From: Ilyonectria destructans | Lineage: Eukaryota; Ascomycota; Sordariomycetes; Hypocreales; Nectriaceae | DNA length: 64,000 nucleotides | Direction: 5' to 3' | Assembly: GCA_020740775.1 (NCBI GenBank) | Contig: JAHEWK010000005.1 | Coordinates: 2,976,001-3,040,000, forward strand | In this document: positions 43,080-55,662 of the stretch, in pieces | Numbering within the stretch: position 1 is the first letter of the stretch | Layout of the letters: each line of letters opens with the position of its first letter | Made by a program: the position numbers and the translations under genes | The notes under the pieces: generated by a model | The model's database searches: none | The model's input: only the letters and a program-made list of their open reading frames with translations | What the model was told of the DNA's origin: nothing

Positions 43080-46000
43080 GGTAGCGTTGTTGATCGTCAA
43101 AGTTCAAGTCAAAGGTAAAGGTAGCTGTGATGAGCTGGTCTGATACTTCCGTAGGTCTAAGGTCCCCCAGACCTTTATGTACACGTCTATCATCAAGCCG
43201 ATAACGGACAGCAACAGACCGCAATAGCTGACGTGTCGAGTGAGCTGCAATGTGCAACAAGTTTATCAAAATGGGATTAGCCAAACGCCCAACACTCGTA
43301 TCAATAGAGTAATGGATACTGACTTGAAACACAAACGTCCATGCCACTGGTGTATCAGTTGACCAAAGTCCAGACCGACAGGACTACTGGCAATAGTACG
43401 TGATATAGCGTCAATAGTTGATGCAGACTCGATTCCAATTGGCAAGGCCAAAAAGTGATGCGTGAGACTTGCATGGAGGAAAAGTCATAGCGTGGTCTAG
43501 ATTAATCGCGGGGCAGCCCGTAAAACCCTCCGACAGAGTAATGTCTTACCTATTTTACTTCCCCAACGCATCCGAACGTTAGAGGTCAGAAAGACCTATC
43601 TTATAGAAACGTGTAGGTACCCTGCCAGCATATAATCCGCGCTCATTGAACCTATGCCATGCCATGAACAAGATGTGCGGGGCAGATCCATTCGGGATTC
43701 ACTCCCTAATCATCATACGTAGATGTTGCGATATTCACACGCTGGATACAAGCTATATCTAGGTAACATGAATTAAGCTGTTACCCACTACCACCCCACT
43801 CCGATGCTCTCCGATAGACTAGAAAGCATGCGGGGTGCAATGCCAAGTCCTCATCCTCAACGACTATCGGATTGTGGCGTAGCTGAAGCTGCACGGATGT
43901 GGGGTTTAGTGGATTGATCAGATGATGACGTCTCTGAAGCTCCTCTAAATTGGTTAGAGTGGTGACTTGCCGACTATCGACCACATGGCTAATGCCACAT
44001 ATTCAGAAAACGTAATATTAAATCTACTCCATCCTACTAATGCTCCAATCCCTAATAGGTGATAGCTCTTGGAAGGCTTGTTCACTCTCTTCAATCCGGA
44101 CATATATGGACATAGATGTTTTTCGGGGTCGTGGGTGTCATGCCGAAGTTTATCACTCCTGCGGACCTCAGATTACTTCCTGGCCCTCAGGGAAAGAGCG
44201 GATTCCGCCTCTGCTGTGTAGTTAAGAGTAGTGGCAGCCTCGCAGCTCTCAATGCACCTGCCTTCATCACGAGTGAGGGAGAGGAACCGCGGAACACATG
44301 ATGGCCATTTAAATCAACAAGCGGGTCTTCATGTAGTATGTCCAAGTGTCTGACGATTTCGTCCGGAGATGTTGAATGATCCAGGTACAGAACATAGTAG
44401 TTGTTGACTGCATGCTCTCGTCTTGCAGCAAGGTGGTTCCGGGGGCCCATTGAATATCGTGAGGAAGTTCGCTAAGCGTAAAATAGAGGCAATCTTCATC
44501 GAAATGGTGTTTTCGGCAATCTAATGCCTAATTGAAAGGAAGCTGACGTGGTTGGGATGGATCTTGGCACTGAGTTGGGAAAATAAATGAGTGCTTCACG
44601 CAACTCCTGGTGCACTTATGGGAAGGAGTACCCAAGAATACCTTAGAGAATAGGATTGATGCCTTGTATAGATTGACAGAAGTGCTAGGTGTAGTGCTAA
44701 ATGTGTATCCCTTGTTTTCAACGACTGTGCAGCTTGGATTGAGCAACGCCAAAAGAAAACCCAAATATATTGACGCAGAGCATGTAATAACGAGTGAAGT
44801 AAACAGCATAATCATTGTAATTTTAGAAGTACGATTTCCGTCATCAACCCAGTTATTCTTAGCAGCTGCTCGCAGATGCGCCGTATTGGGTGAAACCAGG
44901 CGACTCGTGTATGGTAAGCTTGATATCACGTTCCTGTTATATCTCGTACACTTTGACATGGCATTTCGCATTTATATGCTGCCAAGACTTGCTTTGACCA
45001 CCCGTGCAGTGTCAAGCAGGTAAGCAATTTAGAGACGTGCCGTGTAGTTTCGTCGCATTTCGAGCAGTGGCTGTATTGCCGATGCCTCCGGTCTCCCTAT
45101 CTCTTCTTAGGCCCCGAAAGCTTTGAAGCCTCCGGAGTCTCCGGAACCCGGGGGCCTATAAGGCCCCGAAGCCCCGTCGTATTCATCGACAAAAGACAGA
45201 TTTCTCTGCTGCCAATTACTTTGCTAGCAAGCGGTTTTATCCTTATGATTTCAACTATTGACTGCGACACCGCAGCTCGCTCGGAGTGATTCAACAAGGG
45301 TTTCGAATGTGGAAGGTAAAGAGTATTTCTATTCGCACGTGTATGCACTACTATTCGTTCATGAGTTTGAATATTTTTGCTTAAACCTTGGTTCAATCAA
45401 TGTACCTGGCCCAAACGCGAAGTTGATGGGCACATTCGCAGGCCGGCGTCTTGCCTGCTCAATAAAATCCGACAAAATAAATAAAGCAAAGCTCCGCACT
45501 TTTAGGAAGATAAATACGGAGAATTCGTCTTATCCTTTGGAAATTGGGAACGTCTGGCAATTGGACGGATGAATAAGGTCCATTAATAAGATCGACGAGG
45601 TCCACACCGGGAGACGGCCCCAGATAAAACGGCAGAATGCAGAAAGATCAACGATTGTCAAATTAATTCCTTCGTCCATGTCCTTGAAGTAGTCAATTTA
45701 GGTTTTACGCATCACACGTTAGGCCGTCGACGTCCTTGGCGATTCCGCTTTCCGGGCCGTGGAGTGGATGCGACCGGCTTGGCGCGTCTCGGCAGATTTG
45801 GCTGCAGCTTCACATACCGCTTTCGGGGATGCCGATGCTGGGACGGTCAATGCGGCTGTTCAGTAGCATCGGGATTTGCATTTGCTGTGTTTCACAGTGT
45901 TGATTTGTTTTGCTTTGTTGCGCGGTGAGGTGGCGTTTGGTTCTCAGCTGACGTGCAGCGCGTCGGATGAATGTATGTTGATCGTAAGGTGGTGTGCGTG

Positions 46001-47088
46001 CTCACATCAGCATCATTTGAGGCCTGGATCTGCACCCGTGAAATGGCCACCTTTGTCCTCGAATACCAGCCATCTGATTCCCGTTGGCGGACGTTTGGAC
46101 CATCTCAGCGTGAAGAAATTCACCGCCTGAAGAAGAATGACGATCTCGACAGGGCTGTTTTTGTCTAGTCAGCGGAACTCCACTTCATCCACCCGCCATT
46201 ACTTCCGGGGTCCTGCAACGCCTTCAGCCCTGTCACACGAGCGCCACGGCGAGCCCATCAGCTCGTGGCGTACGAGGTCTATCTATACTGCCAAGCCATC
46301 AGCTTCTCGAAGAAGCCGTTCGTCTCTCGCCAGTTGACGCCCGTCGTCTTGCGTCACCCGCCGGGTTTCAACCCCCTGGCGAGGTACGCGTAAGTGTGGG
46401 CTCGTTCCGCACAGGCGCCCTCGACGGATGCTCGGCGGTTGCGAAATGGCGTGTAATTGGCCCAAGACACGATGACGAGGCGGAGACACGCATCCACCTG
46501 ACGTGACGTTGGCCGTTCCTCTCTGGTGGACGCTCCCTTCGCCACAGGACGCGTAGCATTGTGGAGAGATGACCCTAGATAATCACACTGCGCAGCCAGC
46601 AAGGCCTCTCCAGCTTACTGCGTAGTACTATGGAGTAGAGCCCGCCTCTGGTAGGTGCATCTCACAGCCTGCCAAAAGCTTGCTAAATTTGGACCGCTGC
46701 TCCCATGTACACCCACTGTACGGCTGAAGCCGAGAGACAGAATTGGCTCATTTTTATGCGGAATGCGTGCGTGATGGCTCAGCCCCATGTTCCTGCTGTC
46801 AAGCCCTTGCGTCAAGGCTGATTTTCAAGCTGATCGTTTTGTCGACGCTTTATTTACTCCCATCGCTCCCGCTTCTGTGGACGAAAAAAGAACAACCGAC
46901 TTGTGGAGAGTTTTTTTGGAGACGGCCCTTTGGATATTCTGCACCTTGAATCTGTGTGCACCCTCACGCTCGTTACGCTTACGCCCTCACGAACCCGCCT
47001 GTAAATTTAACATTTCTGTCGTCATCTTTCACGACTTGTACCGACCGGTATTTTTCATTCTCGGATCCTCCGGATTAACGCACCAAAC
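43080..47088. other. Four-kilobase gene-poor region
   Basis: No gene could be supported here. The longest frames (44528-44971 minus, 44610-45023 plus, 45258-45572 plus) have no domain or codon signal. A GC-rich block at 45110-45170 holds two GGCCCCGAA copies around a CCGGAG-T-CTCCGG palindrome. The last about 400 bp is the promoter of the next gene. Confidence 0.5.
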
Positions 47089-47868
47089 ATGGATCTTTTG
47101 CGCATTTTGACCGCCCTCTTCACCCTGATCGCCATGGCCGCTGCCGAAGGAAAATTCCTCCTTCGCCGTCGCGAGGTGTTCGGTAACGAGAAGCGCGCAT
47201 CAGCCAGCAGTGCATCAGACGCTGAAAGCACCACCGCAAGTGACACGGCGGCGGATTCATCCACGGCGAAAGAATCGTCGGCGGAATCAACGGAAGCTGC
47301 GTCATCGACCGAGGCCGCATCGTCAACAGAGGCTGCATCGTCCACCGAGGCTTCATCTTCATCTGCAGCAGCCTCAACTACCGATGTCACAACTACAGAC
47401 GCATCAACGACGGACGCATCGTCAACAGACACTTCATCCGCTTCAGCTACGACAGGCGCCTCATCCACGGATACCACAGCCACTTCAACTGCTACCGGTT
47501 CTGTCATGTCTGGAACTGCCTGCTTCAGCACCAGCAAGAAGTCCACCAGTGTTTGCCCCATAACGACCAGCAGCGGCCACACGGTCACGGCAAGCGACTG
47601 CACTTCGACTTACGTGCTCACCAGCACGTGCTCTGACAACTTCGTTTGCACCACTGACTCGAGTGGTATCGACATCTGCATGGAGACCCGGACTATTCAA
47701 ACCGGTGGCATTGTTGTTGCCATCGTTTTCGCCGTCGCCACACTTGTTGGATTTGCTGCCATCTGCTTCGCCAGTGCCAGGCAAGCCAAGCAGCAGAAGA
47801 CCAGTGCCGTTAAGGCTGAGGCCAAGGCGCTGCTAAGGAAGCAGACGGTTTTGGACCGAGCAAGGTAG
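47089..47868 (+). CDS. Ser/Thr-rich single-pass membrane protein (Mid2/WSC-sensor-like)
   Basis: A single exon encodes 259 aa. It has a signal peptide (residues 1-19), a KR-containing segment, then about 120 residues that are mostly Ser, Thr, Ala, Asp and Glu, a likely heavily O-mannosylated stalk. A Cys-containing globular stretch follows (CFSTSKKSTSVCP, DCTSTY, TCSDNFVC, ICMETR), then one transmembrane helix at about 206-228 (IVVAIVFAVATLVGFAAICF) and a short basic cytosolic tail. This arrangement is that of fungal cell-wall stress sensors and related plasma-membrane proteins. No WSC domain is recognised, so the role is inferred from architecture only. Confidence 0.82.
   Translation: MDLLRILTALFTLIAMAAAEGKFLLRRREVFGNEKRASASSASDAESTTASDTAADSSTAKESSAESTEAASSTEAASSTEAASSTEASSSSAAASTTDVTTTDASTTDASSTDTSSASATTGASSTDTTATSTATGSVMSGTACFSTSKKSTSVCPITTSSGHTVTASDCTSTYVLTSTCSDNFVCTTDSSGIDICMETRTIQTGGIVVAIVFAVATLVGFAAICFASARQAKQQKTSAVKAEAKALLRKQTVLDRAR
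47296..47349 (+). repeat. 18-bp tandem coding repeat
   Basis: Three 18-bp units encode AASSTE in the Ser/Thr-rich stalk of the membrane protein. It is a likely site of length variation between strains. Confidence 0.7.
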
Positions 47869-48210
47869 ACTAGGCGGCTATAATTTGAAAAGATACCATG
47901 TTATGACCCTGATTCTGATACCATGTTCATCTTGGGATTTAAGTGCCTGCCGCTTCGATATTGCACATTTATGACCAAATTTTTGTTCTTCTGTGCATCA
48001 AGTGATAGAAAGCCGTTGTCCAGGATTCGAAATATATGCACATGTGGAGGGCTTCAAAGCAAGACAAACACGACCCTAACGTGGGAAAATGTAATTCTAT
48101 GAATATATCGCGAGTCCACCTAATCCAAGATCTATTTCAGAAGTGGCCAGGATAAGCGATCGCTCAAGTATATTCCGCTATGCCGCCCTATCCTCCACAT
48201 ACCGACTTGC
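47869..48210. other. Convergent intergenic spacer
   Basis: About 340 bp between two 3' ends. Nothing recognised. Confidence 0.6.
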
Positions 48211-49683
48211 TCAAGTAGATTTCTCTGGTTTTTGGCCGTACACCATATGCCTAGAAAACATTCAGTTAGTCAAGATAAAACCATAAACTCCATTCGCCGG
48301 TACCACTCACATATCGCTGCAGGTCAGATTCTTCGGGTTGCGGATGGCATTGCGCATCTCGGCGACAAGCACCTGCACCTCCTCGAAGCTCCAGCCCAGG
48401 ATCTGCCCAATGGGATACAAGGCGAAACCATCCAAACTGAAGTCCATGTAGAGCCCGACATACTGCCCCTGCTTCTTGAGTTTCTGGTCTTTCGGCCACG
48501 CGCTGTGCGGAATGGTGAAGACCTTTTTGGTAATTTTGCCAAAGCCAGCATCCGAGGCAAACTTCTCCATCATTCCATCGGTGCACCTGAAGGTGCGGCC
48601 TAGCTTGTCACCAGCGTCGTAGAATAGCTGGGCCCATTTCTTGAACGTCCTAGTCCGGCATCAGCGCTTGTATCTGCACTTGGACGCAGGCATTCTCACT
48701 CGTTCTCTTTTGTGCAAGTCGGGTTATTGCAGCGTAGTTGGATGTCAGGCTCAATGTGCTGGAACCAGCCACCGGGTTTCAAAAACGCAAACATTTGACG
48801 GTATAGCTTTTCCCAGTCCTCGATGGCCCCGTGCATGTAACGAACATGGATGAAGTCGAAAGACTCTGGCTCATACGTCCAGTCCAACTGCGCATCATCA
48901 ATCTGGAATGAGACATTCGGGGGCACCCAGGATGGCTGCATTGGGGAAATATCGATACCAGTGACTGCAGCTGAGGGGAACTTATCTCCCATGTCACTGT
49001 GTTGCACGCGTTAGAGGCACCAGAGGACAAGTGTCACTGCGATACTTACATCGCCCAAATGCCTGTTCCCGTGCCAACATCCAAGATGCGCTGCTTCCGA
49101 GTTTAGTTCAAATCGAATAGCCAGGGAGCAAGTGATCTGACCTGGGGATTGTCGCCGATAGGGGCGGCGTACAATTCGTCATCCAGCATCATGGTAAGCC
49201 ATTGATGTCTATGAGCAACAATGGTCAGAATTTGCAGACAAAATCACAGGATCTCCGGAAAACACGAGAAAGGGCCCGTACGCGACATCAAATGCCTCTA
49301 TGTGCTTTTCATCATTCGGCGCCCTGTTAATAAAGTAAGCATCACCAAACCACTGCATCATCGTGTCCTTGAGATGAGCTGGGGCACATACCAGTATTCA
49401 GTTGATTTCGAAGCCTGGTAGGTTCTACCTTGCACGGTTCGATATTCCCAAATACTAGATGAAAGGGATGCAGTTGATTCGCGAACACTAAGCAGACGTA
49501 ATATCATGTTAGAGGCCGTGAGCGCAAAGCTAATGATCGCTAAGCTTGCCTTTCCTCATCGCCGGTAGAAACATTGTCATCTGCGCCAACTACGGCAGGA
49601 TCCTAGACTTGTTAGCTCCGGATACAACTAGTGCTAGGTTGGCTTACAATCTCGATCCCTGGTTGTTGAGTCTGCTCCGCCAT
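48211..49683 (-). CDS. LaeA-like SAM-dependent methyltransferase
   Basis: The start is ATG 49683 (MAEQTQQPGIEI) and the stop is TGA at 48211-48213 after VYGQKPEKST. About eight exons are needed. Restored motifs in order: STASLSSSIWEYRTVQGRTY and EYWAPNDE, hallmarks of LaeA-like proteins; the SAM-binding motif I in ILDVGTGTGIWAID; TGIDISPMQPSWVPPN; and FDFIHVRYMHGAIEDW with FLKPGGWFQHIE. LaeA-like proteins are class-I methyltransferases, many linked to control of secondary metabolism or to small-molecule methylation; the methyl acceptor is not known. Several small introns split the N-terminal third. One at about 49488-49549 appears to have a GC donor. It is not clearly the true LaeA orthologue, since many paralogues exist. 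Confidence 0.88.
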
Positions 49684-50394
49684 GTTGACAAATGGGACTG
49701 TTCCTTGAGGCCTCACGACGTGAAGGATTGAGGACGAGGCAAAGATAATGCGGGGATGAAACCATTTACCTCACCGCCATGGTTCGTTGAGCACCTCGGC
49801 CAGTGGGTCGCTGACACGTTGTGCCAAGACAACCCCTGGGATATGCTCTTGGTCACCTCTTTGTCATCCCAAACCCCTCATTCCTTTAACCCAGTACCAG
49901 TATCTATTAGGATATGGACTTGGACGGACAGGGCCTATGTATTTCAAATGATGCCATATGAAGAACCAGTTTCTGATACCTAGAGACATTTCAGGACTTC
50001 AAACAGCCTGCGCTCCCGCGTATAGTTGCCATCGACGAAATGAAGATGCGAGTATCCACCATGTCCCAGTTTCAGTGCTGCAACCCAGCTTTATACCTCC
50101 TTGTTACTGGGCTGCGATAATCTTACCCTGTAGAATAATACCTGCAAGCCGGTTGTACCGCAGCCTTACTTGTCACGTTCGTATCTCTCGACTTTTGTTC
50201 GTTCCATCACCCGAGCCTGGTACCCTCTATTCATTTTGCAGGCGCCTTCGACTTTATCCTTTCTGGCATTCATAAGGTCAAAGTGGCAGTATTTTCACGT
50301 CGTTTAAGTAGAGCTAAATTGGTAAGTGATGAATGAGTAGCGATTTCTGAAAGAAGACCGATAATGCCGGAACACCAAATACAAACGACTTCTC
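49684..50394. other. Intergenic region
   Basis: Promoter of the methyltransferase gene and 3' flank of the FAD monooxygenase gene. No supported gene. Confidence 0.6.
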
Positions 50395-51720
50395 TTAGGC
50401 TGGCAGCTCAAACTTCCTCACATCTCGCGCAAAGTAATCTGTTTGCCTCCAGTTAGCCACGATGATGTAAATCCAAGTGATGAACTCCATCACGATGCTC
50501 CACAACCATGTGGATGAACCAGCGCCGTTCCAGCGAAACATGCTCTCGTAGTACAGTTTCTTAATGTCAGGCCTCCTCAGGGACTCGTAGGCGGCGAAGA
50601 CTTGAGGGATCCCTTTCGACGCTCCCTTGCTGAGCACGTGGGCGAATAAGACGCCGTCCTCAATCGCAACGCCGGTGCTTTCGCCTTGGGGTGGCATCTA
50701 GTATCGGATGTCAGCTGAGAGATGGAATCTGGAAGGTATATGAAACAGGTTACGCACAGCATGGGCGGCATCACCTAGAAGTAGGACTCTCCCCTTGCTC
50801 CATACTCCCCCGTGAGGAAGCATGTATACGGGGTAGAAGAACCACTCGCAGGCCGCGATCACGGGCTGCAGGCCCTTGAGCTTCCCTCCCTCGAAACGCG
50901 TCATGATGTCGTGCTTCAGGGCAGCTTTGTCGTCTCCCACGGCCTTCCATCCCTCTCTTGCGTCCTTGTTCTCCGCCATCGGCATGACAGCTGCCAAGTA
51001 TGCCTTCCTCCTCGACGGTTCGAAGAATGTCATTATAAGCGATCCATGTCGAGCCGATATCATGGTCGAGTCAAGAAGAGCCGGCTCCCCGTTCGCCATT
51101 GTCACGGGCAAATTTCCAGGTTCAGCGGGCTCGACAAATCCATAAGCGACGGCTCGACCGGAATACTCCTTCTTCCGTTCGGGATCTACAACCACGTTGC
51201 GGACAAATGAGTGTATCCCATCGCATCCGAGTAAAACATCGCACTCAATTGTCTCCTGCAACCCGTCTTCTTCGAATCGTACGTCGACGCGGACGGTCCC
51301 CTTCTCATCCCCATTCTCCCCCAGTTGTTGGATGCCCGTTACCTTCGCGCCATAGCGTACAGTAACCCGTTCTTTAGGCAATTCCTCAACGGCATCAACC
51401 ATGCATTGCACAAGATCATGCCTCAAGACCCTCGACACATCCGCCTTGGCGAGTATCTGACCAAGCGATCGGCCCGTTCGATGCACCACGACATCAATGC
51501 CCCGGACTGGGATGCCCTTTGGCCGCAACCGTGATCCGACACCGAGAGCGTCGAGATACCGCAGAGCCAGAGGCGTTAGGTTGATCGTGCCGCCGATGGT
51601 CTCGATCTTTGGGCGCAGCTCGAGGACGGTGATGCGCAGGGAGCTTGAGAATGTTGTCTGGGAGAGAGCGAGGGCAGCAGCTAGGCCGGCGGGACCGGCG
51701 CCGATAATGAGGATGTGCAT
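50395..51720 (-). CDS. FAD-dependent monooxygenase (salicylate-hydroxylase-like)
   Basis: Two exons (50758-51720, 50395-50697) give 421 aa. The start is ATG 51720 giving MHILIIGAGPAGLAAA, the FAD-binding Rossmann GxGxxG at the extreme N-terminus; a short upstream extension begins with TTG and was not used. Later come CDVLLGCDGIHSFVR (the DG motif) and GRVLLLGDAAHAMPPQGESTG (the GD motif contacting FAD ribityl), interrupted by an intron with a GTGCGT donor and a CTAG acceptor in phase 0. The last about 40 residues include a hydrophobic stretch (WLWSIVMEFITWIYIIVANW) that may anchor it to a membrane. These group-A flavoprotein monooxygenases hydroxylate aromatic or polyketide substrates with NAD(P)H and oxygen. 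Substrate is unknown; it is next to, but convergent in sense with, the methyltransferase. Confidence 0.92.
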
Positions 51721-53541
51721 TTTGAAAGGGCTTGGCAATTAATAACGCCTATGAGAATTGCAGAAAGGCGACGATATTTTGAGGAACACTTATGAAGCTG
51801 TGCCCGAAAAGCCACCGTGGTTTCGGTCACGCTGGATTGCCGGGATCAATGAAAATGCGCATTTCGCACACCAGCCAATCGTACGAGTCTGCGGAGTCAG
51901 GTGAGCTTCGTCGGCATGGGTTTGCCGAAGCTACTGCTGTTGGGTGAATCTTCTTGATAGTGTGTGACGTGGACACTTGTCAGACGGAGAGACTTGTCAG
52001 ACGGAGGGATCCAGTCCGGCTGGATAACTAAGAAAGCAGAGGTCTCAGACACTGTAGATGAGAGAAATCCATCGCTGGTCAAGATAATGAACAACACTGT
52101 CAATTAATAAGTCAAAACAACTTGGTTAAGGTCGTAATTATGATTAATTCAATCAGCCTAAATTGGTATCATTTGATCGTACATTTCGCTGCGTGAAAAG
52201 CACCCAACTCAGGCCGCCAGGTCCCTATTACGGAGTCACGAGATCTGCCAGCACCCCAGAGTGCCGACGCGACTGTCACACGAAAGTCGTATTAGCGTCG
52301 CGCACCATACTGGCTGTCTCTGATTTGCTGTGAAGCAGCGTGGCGTTCGGGCTACTGTGTGGGGGAAATGAGCAACAGAGAGGACTAAAGACCCAACAGC
52401 CCTGCGGTGGCGATGTGTCTTCAATAGCTAAGAAGGTCGGGTTTGAAGACAACAAAAATGAAGAAAAGAGATAAGATAATAGAGATACTACTACGGGCAT
52501 AATTTGATCAAATAGTTCGCAAAGGAATGCCGTATCAATGGGCCAAAATACTATCAATTAAACATTATGTAGATAGTGGCAAAGAAGATGACGGACAGAT
52601 CAATCTGCTGTTTCAAACCCCTCCCTAGAAGACCCCAAACTGACTCATCAGATTGATCCAAGAGCCCTAGCTAAGGTGGGATATCCCAAAGGAGACACCC
52701 GGCCGTGGGCTCCTTCCCAAAATGCAGAAAGCTTCAATTTCCTCTGTTTTCCCCCAAAGACCCCAAATCCCTGACACGATATTTAACCTAGGCAATACAT
52801 TCTATTTGGATCTGCCGCCCTCTACAAGTACAGGAGAGTTATATCAACTGTGGTCATATATAGACGTACTCGATATGGAGTCTCAAAATGCAACTGGTGC
52901 GCCCCAGAATCTTAATCACCTTGACGCAGCGAGCATCACACACACCACCGAGTCTGTTTAATGCTGAACTCAACTTGGAGATGTTAATTATTTGGCAAGG
53001 TTGGTGTTCTCTACTTCAAGAACGCATGGTAAGGCGGTTTCTGTCATTGGAGGTCACGCATACATGGCGATGGTGAAGAGTGGCAAATGGAGGACAATAG
53101 GCTGGCAGATAATTGTATGTGATTTTTTTTCTTTCTTTATGTGGCTATGAATAGGACGAGGACCTGTGGTAATCGCGAAGTTAACCTCTGCTTGCAAGAT
53201 GACCTTGATTGCGCACCCACCTAGAGCAAAACATCTTCAAGGGCTGAGACAACAGCTCAAGCCCTAAGATGCCATATGATACTCAAAATAACGGCCCGTT
53301 AAAGTATATGCGATTACATAACACTTTATAATCATTTAGGTAGTGTCCCAGCCTCAGAAGATCAAATCCTGCATGATGTGCGGCCCCCAACTTGTGAGGC
53401 AGTACATGCACCCATCAGCCGATTCTGCCGAGCTTGACCGCCAGGATATAATACTAACTCCAGGCAGCTGCTCTCTTGGCGACATACTCAAGCAAGACTA
53501 TCGACGGCGCAAATCACTCAATGTCTTAAAGCCAAACCGCT
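51721..53541. other. Gene-poor region with possible coding relict
   Basis: Promoter of the FAD monooxygenase, then 1.5 kb without intact genes. At about 52990-53130 the plus-strand pieces GKVGVLYFKNAW and, shifted by frame, AVSVIGGHAYMAMVKSGKW read like protein but are split by a stop and a frame change. This is a possible relict, family not recognised. Confidence 0.4.
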
Positions 53542-55662
53542 ATGTCTCAAGAACCGCTAGGTCCCTGCAGTTTGTGCTGCGGTCTTATTGCCCATATCAC
53601 AAATACCATTGACATATCAGCCGAAGAGTCAGTCGAAACGACCACCAGGCAGCCGCAATGGCACGAAACCCCTCAACAAATCCTAGAATCCGGAAAGTCC
53701 TGTCTCTTGTGTGAGAGCATTTGGCAGGCCACTCTATTGCCCCTGCTAGAAAATACCGAGCGTGAATTGGACAACATTTCTAAAGTGTTGCTCAGATTCG
53801 GCAGCTACAACAAAGTTAACAGCGTCTACTGGGCGAATATACACACAACCCTGGAAGTCAAAGAGTACAAAGAAATCATCACTCATGTTGACTGTATTGG
53901 CATCTCCATTCAACCAGAGGGTAATGGCACCTTGAGCGTATCCTAGAACAAGAACTGGCACTGACTTGTCATGAGGATCTCTGAGTCAACACCCAGACTA
54001 GTCGAAATGCAGTGAAGCATCACGTAGCGTTGATCAAATGGTTGAAGAGCGACTCAAACTGATGAAAGCCTGGTCTCGGGAATGTCAAGATCATCATTCT
54101 ATCTGTCATACGCCGATAACACTGAAACGTCTCCCTCGCCGACTATTATACGTGGGAAAGAAAGATTCGCTTCGGCTTGTGCTGTCCATGAACCAACCTA
54201 TTTCAACAATGCGATATGCGACTTTGAGCCACTGCTAGGGGGCACCTCGCTCATATATACTTCTCGATCTACGTTGGCCGCCTTCGAAGCATCCATTCCG
54301 GAGGACACGCTTCCGCAAACCTTCTTAGATGCAATTAAGATAGCACGCTACTTGGACATTCCATATCTTTGGATAGACTCCTTATGTATCGTGCAAGACG
54401 ACATTGAAGACTGGCAGCAAGAGGCAGCGAAAATGCACCATGTGTATTCCGGGAGCTCTCTCACCATTGCTGCCACTGACGCTGAGAATAGCACGGGAGG
54501 ATGCCTGCCAACTACTGCGGACCTCTCCAGTGCCCCCATTAACCCTCTTACATGGCCTCATGGCGAAGTCTCTACTCCACACCCTACTACTCCGTCTACA
54601 ACGCCTCGCCGATCTCCAAATGGACCACATGTGATCTCGTTTGATGTCCCTGAGCTCAGATCACATATGATGGTACGGGTTCAGGCAGGAACCCCATGGT
54701 CCGTCCAACGCGCCGAACATTTGAGTTCCCGGGGATGGGTGTTCCAGGAACAGCTCCTATCCAACAAAATCGTCCATTGCATGCAAGCAGAGGTTCATTG
54801 GCAGTGCCGCCAGATATATAAGACTCAAGCTGGACAGTCAATTGATGACGAAAAGCTCCGTGAGGACCGAGACAACTTCCATCATTTGCCGTCAAAGCGA
54901 CGGGAGCGTATGTGGTGTGATTAGGTTGAAGAGTATTCTACTAGAGACTTCAGCTTTGCCAATGATCGACTACCAGCTTTGACTGGCATTGTAGATCATT
55001 ACGCAAAAATCACGGGACATTCACACCTATTGGGGCTATGGAGAGAAACCTTTGCTCGAGACCTGCTGTGGCTTCGAAGCGGAGATATCAAAGGGTCATC
55101 GTGTCCACGCAGCCCTTCATGGACTTTGCTGTCTTACAACGCCCCGATCATGATCGATCAATTCACCATAAGTATGGTTGACGCAGAACCAAAGGAGGAC
55201 CACGTTGTCTTGCTTGAGGACGAAGTGATCTGGACAGGTCTACCAATGACATCAAGCATTCAATCTTCACGCCTAGTCATCAAAGGCCCTCTACAGACAC
55301 TACGTTTTAAGATTGATCCTAGAAGTAAAGAACGCTTCGATCCTCCATATTTCCAATTTGAAGGAGAAGATCTGGACTCATCTGATCCCCTTCCATGGAC
55401 ATGTATCGGGCAATTCGATGGTGAGGACCCCTCGCCGGGCGAATACGCAGATTATGCTTGTTTGCTAGTACGAACTCGTAAGCATGGAGATCAAGGGAGA
55501 TTCAAAGAGGTATTTCTCATTCTGGAGCCTGCGAGGGAAACTGGGTGCCATGAGGATGAGAGTCGACCGTTGGCTTTCCGTCGGATTGGATTAGGTTGCA
55601 AGAGAGGCGCTACCCAGAGGACATTTACGTCCACTACGGATATGACAATCAGACTGTACTAG
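53542..55662 (+). pseudogene. HET-domain (heterokaryon-incompatibility-like) pseudogene
   Basis: Three blocks in different frames together resemble one HET protein. The N-terminal block (53542-53946) has Cys-rich CSLCC and CLLCESIW. The middle block gives WSRECQDHHSIC, LPRRLLYVG and YATLSHC, where the expected Trp codon of the SHCWGG motif is TAG (54236-54238) and a G-run has lost one base, so the rest (TFLDAIKIARYLDIPYLWID, SLCIVQDD, RGWVFQEQLLS) continues in the next frame. A second TAG at 54922-54924 interrupts the join to VEEYS and LPALTG, after which the frame is open to 55662. HET proteins trigger incompatibility cell death in filamentous fungi; this copy is not expected to make a full protein. 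Confidence 0.78.

Noticed and set aside
44528..44971. 147-codon minus-strand frame with a hydrophobic segment
   Set aside because: No family resemblance, no codon bias, and an overlapping plus-strand frame of similar length.
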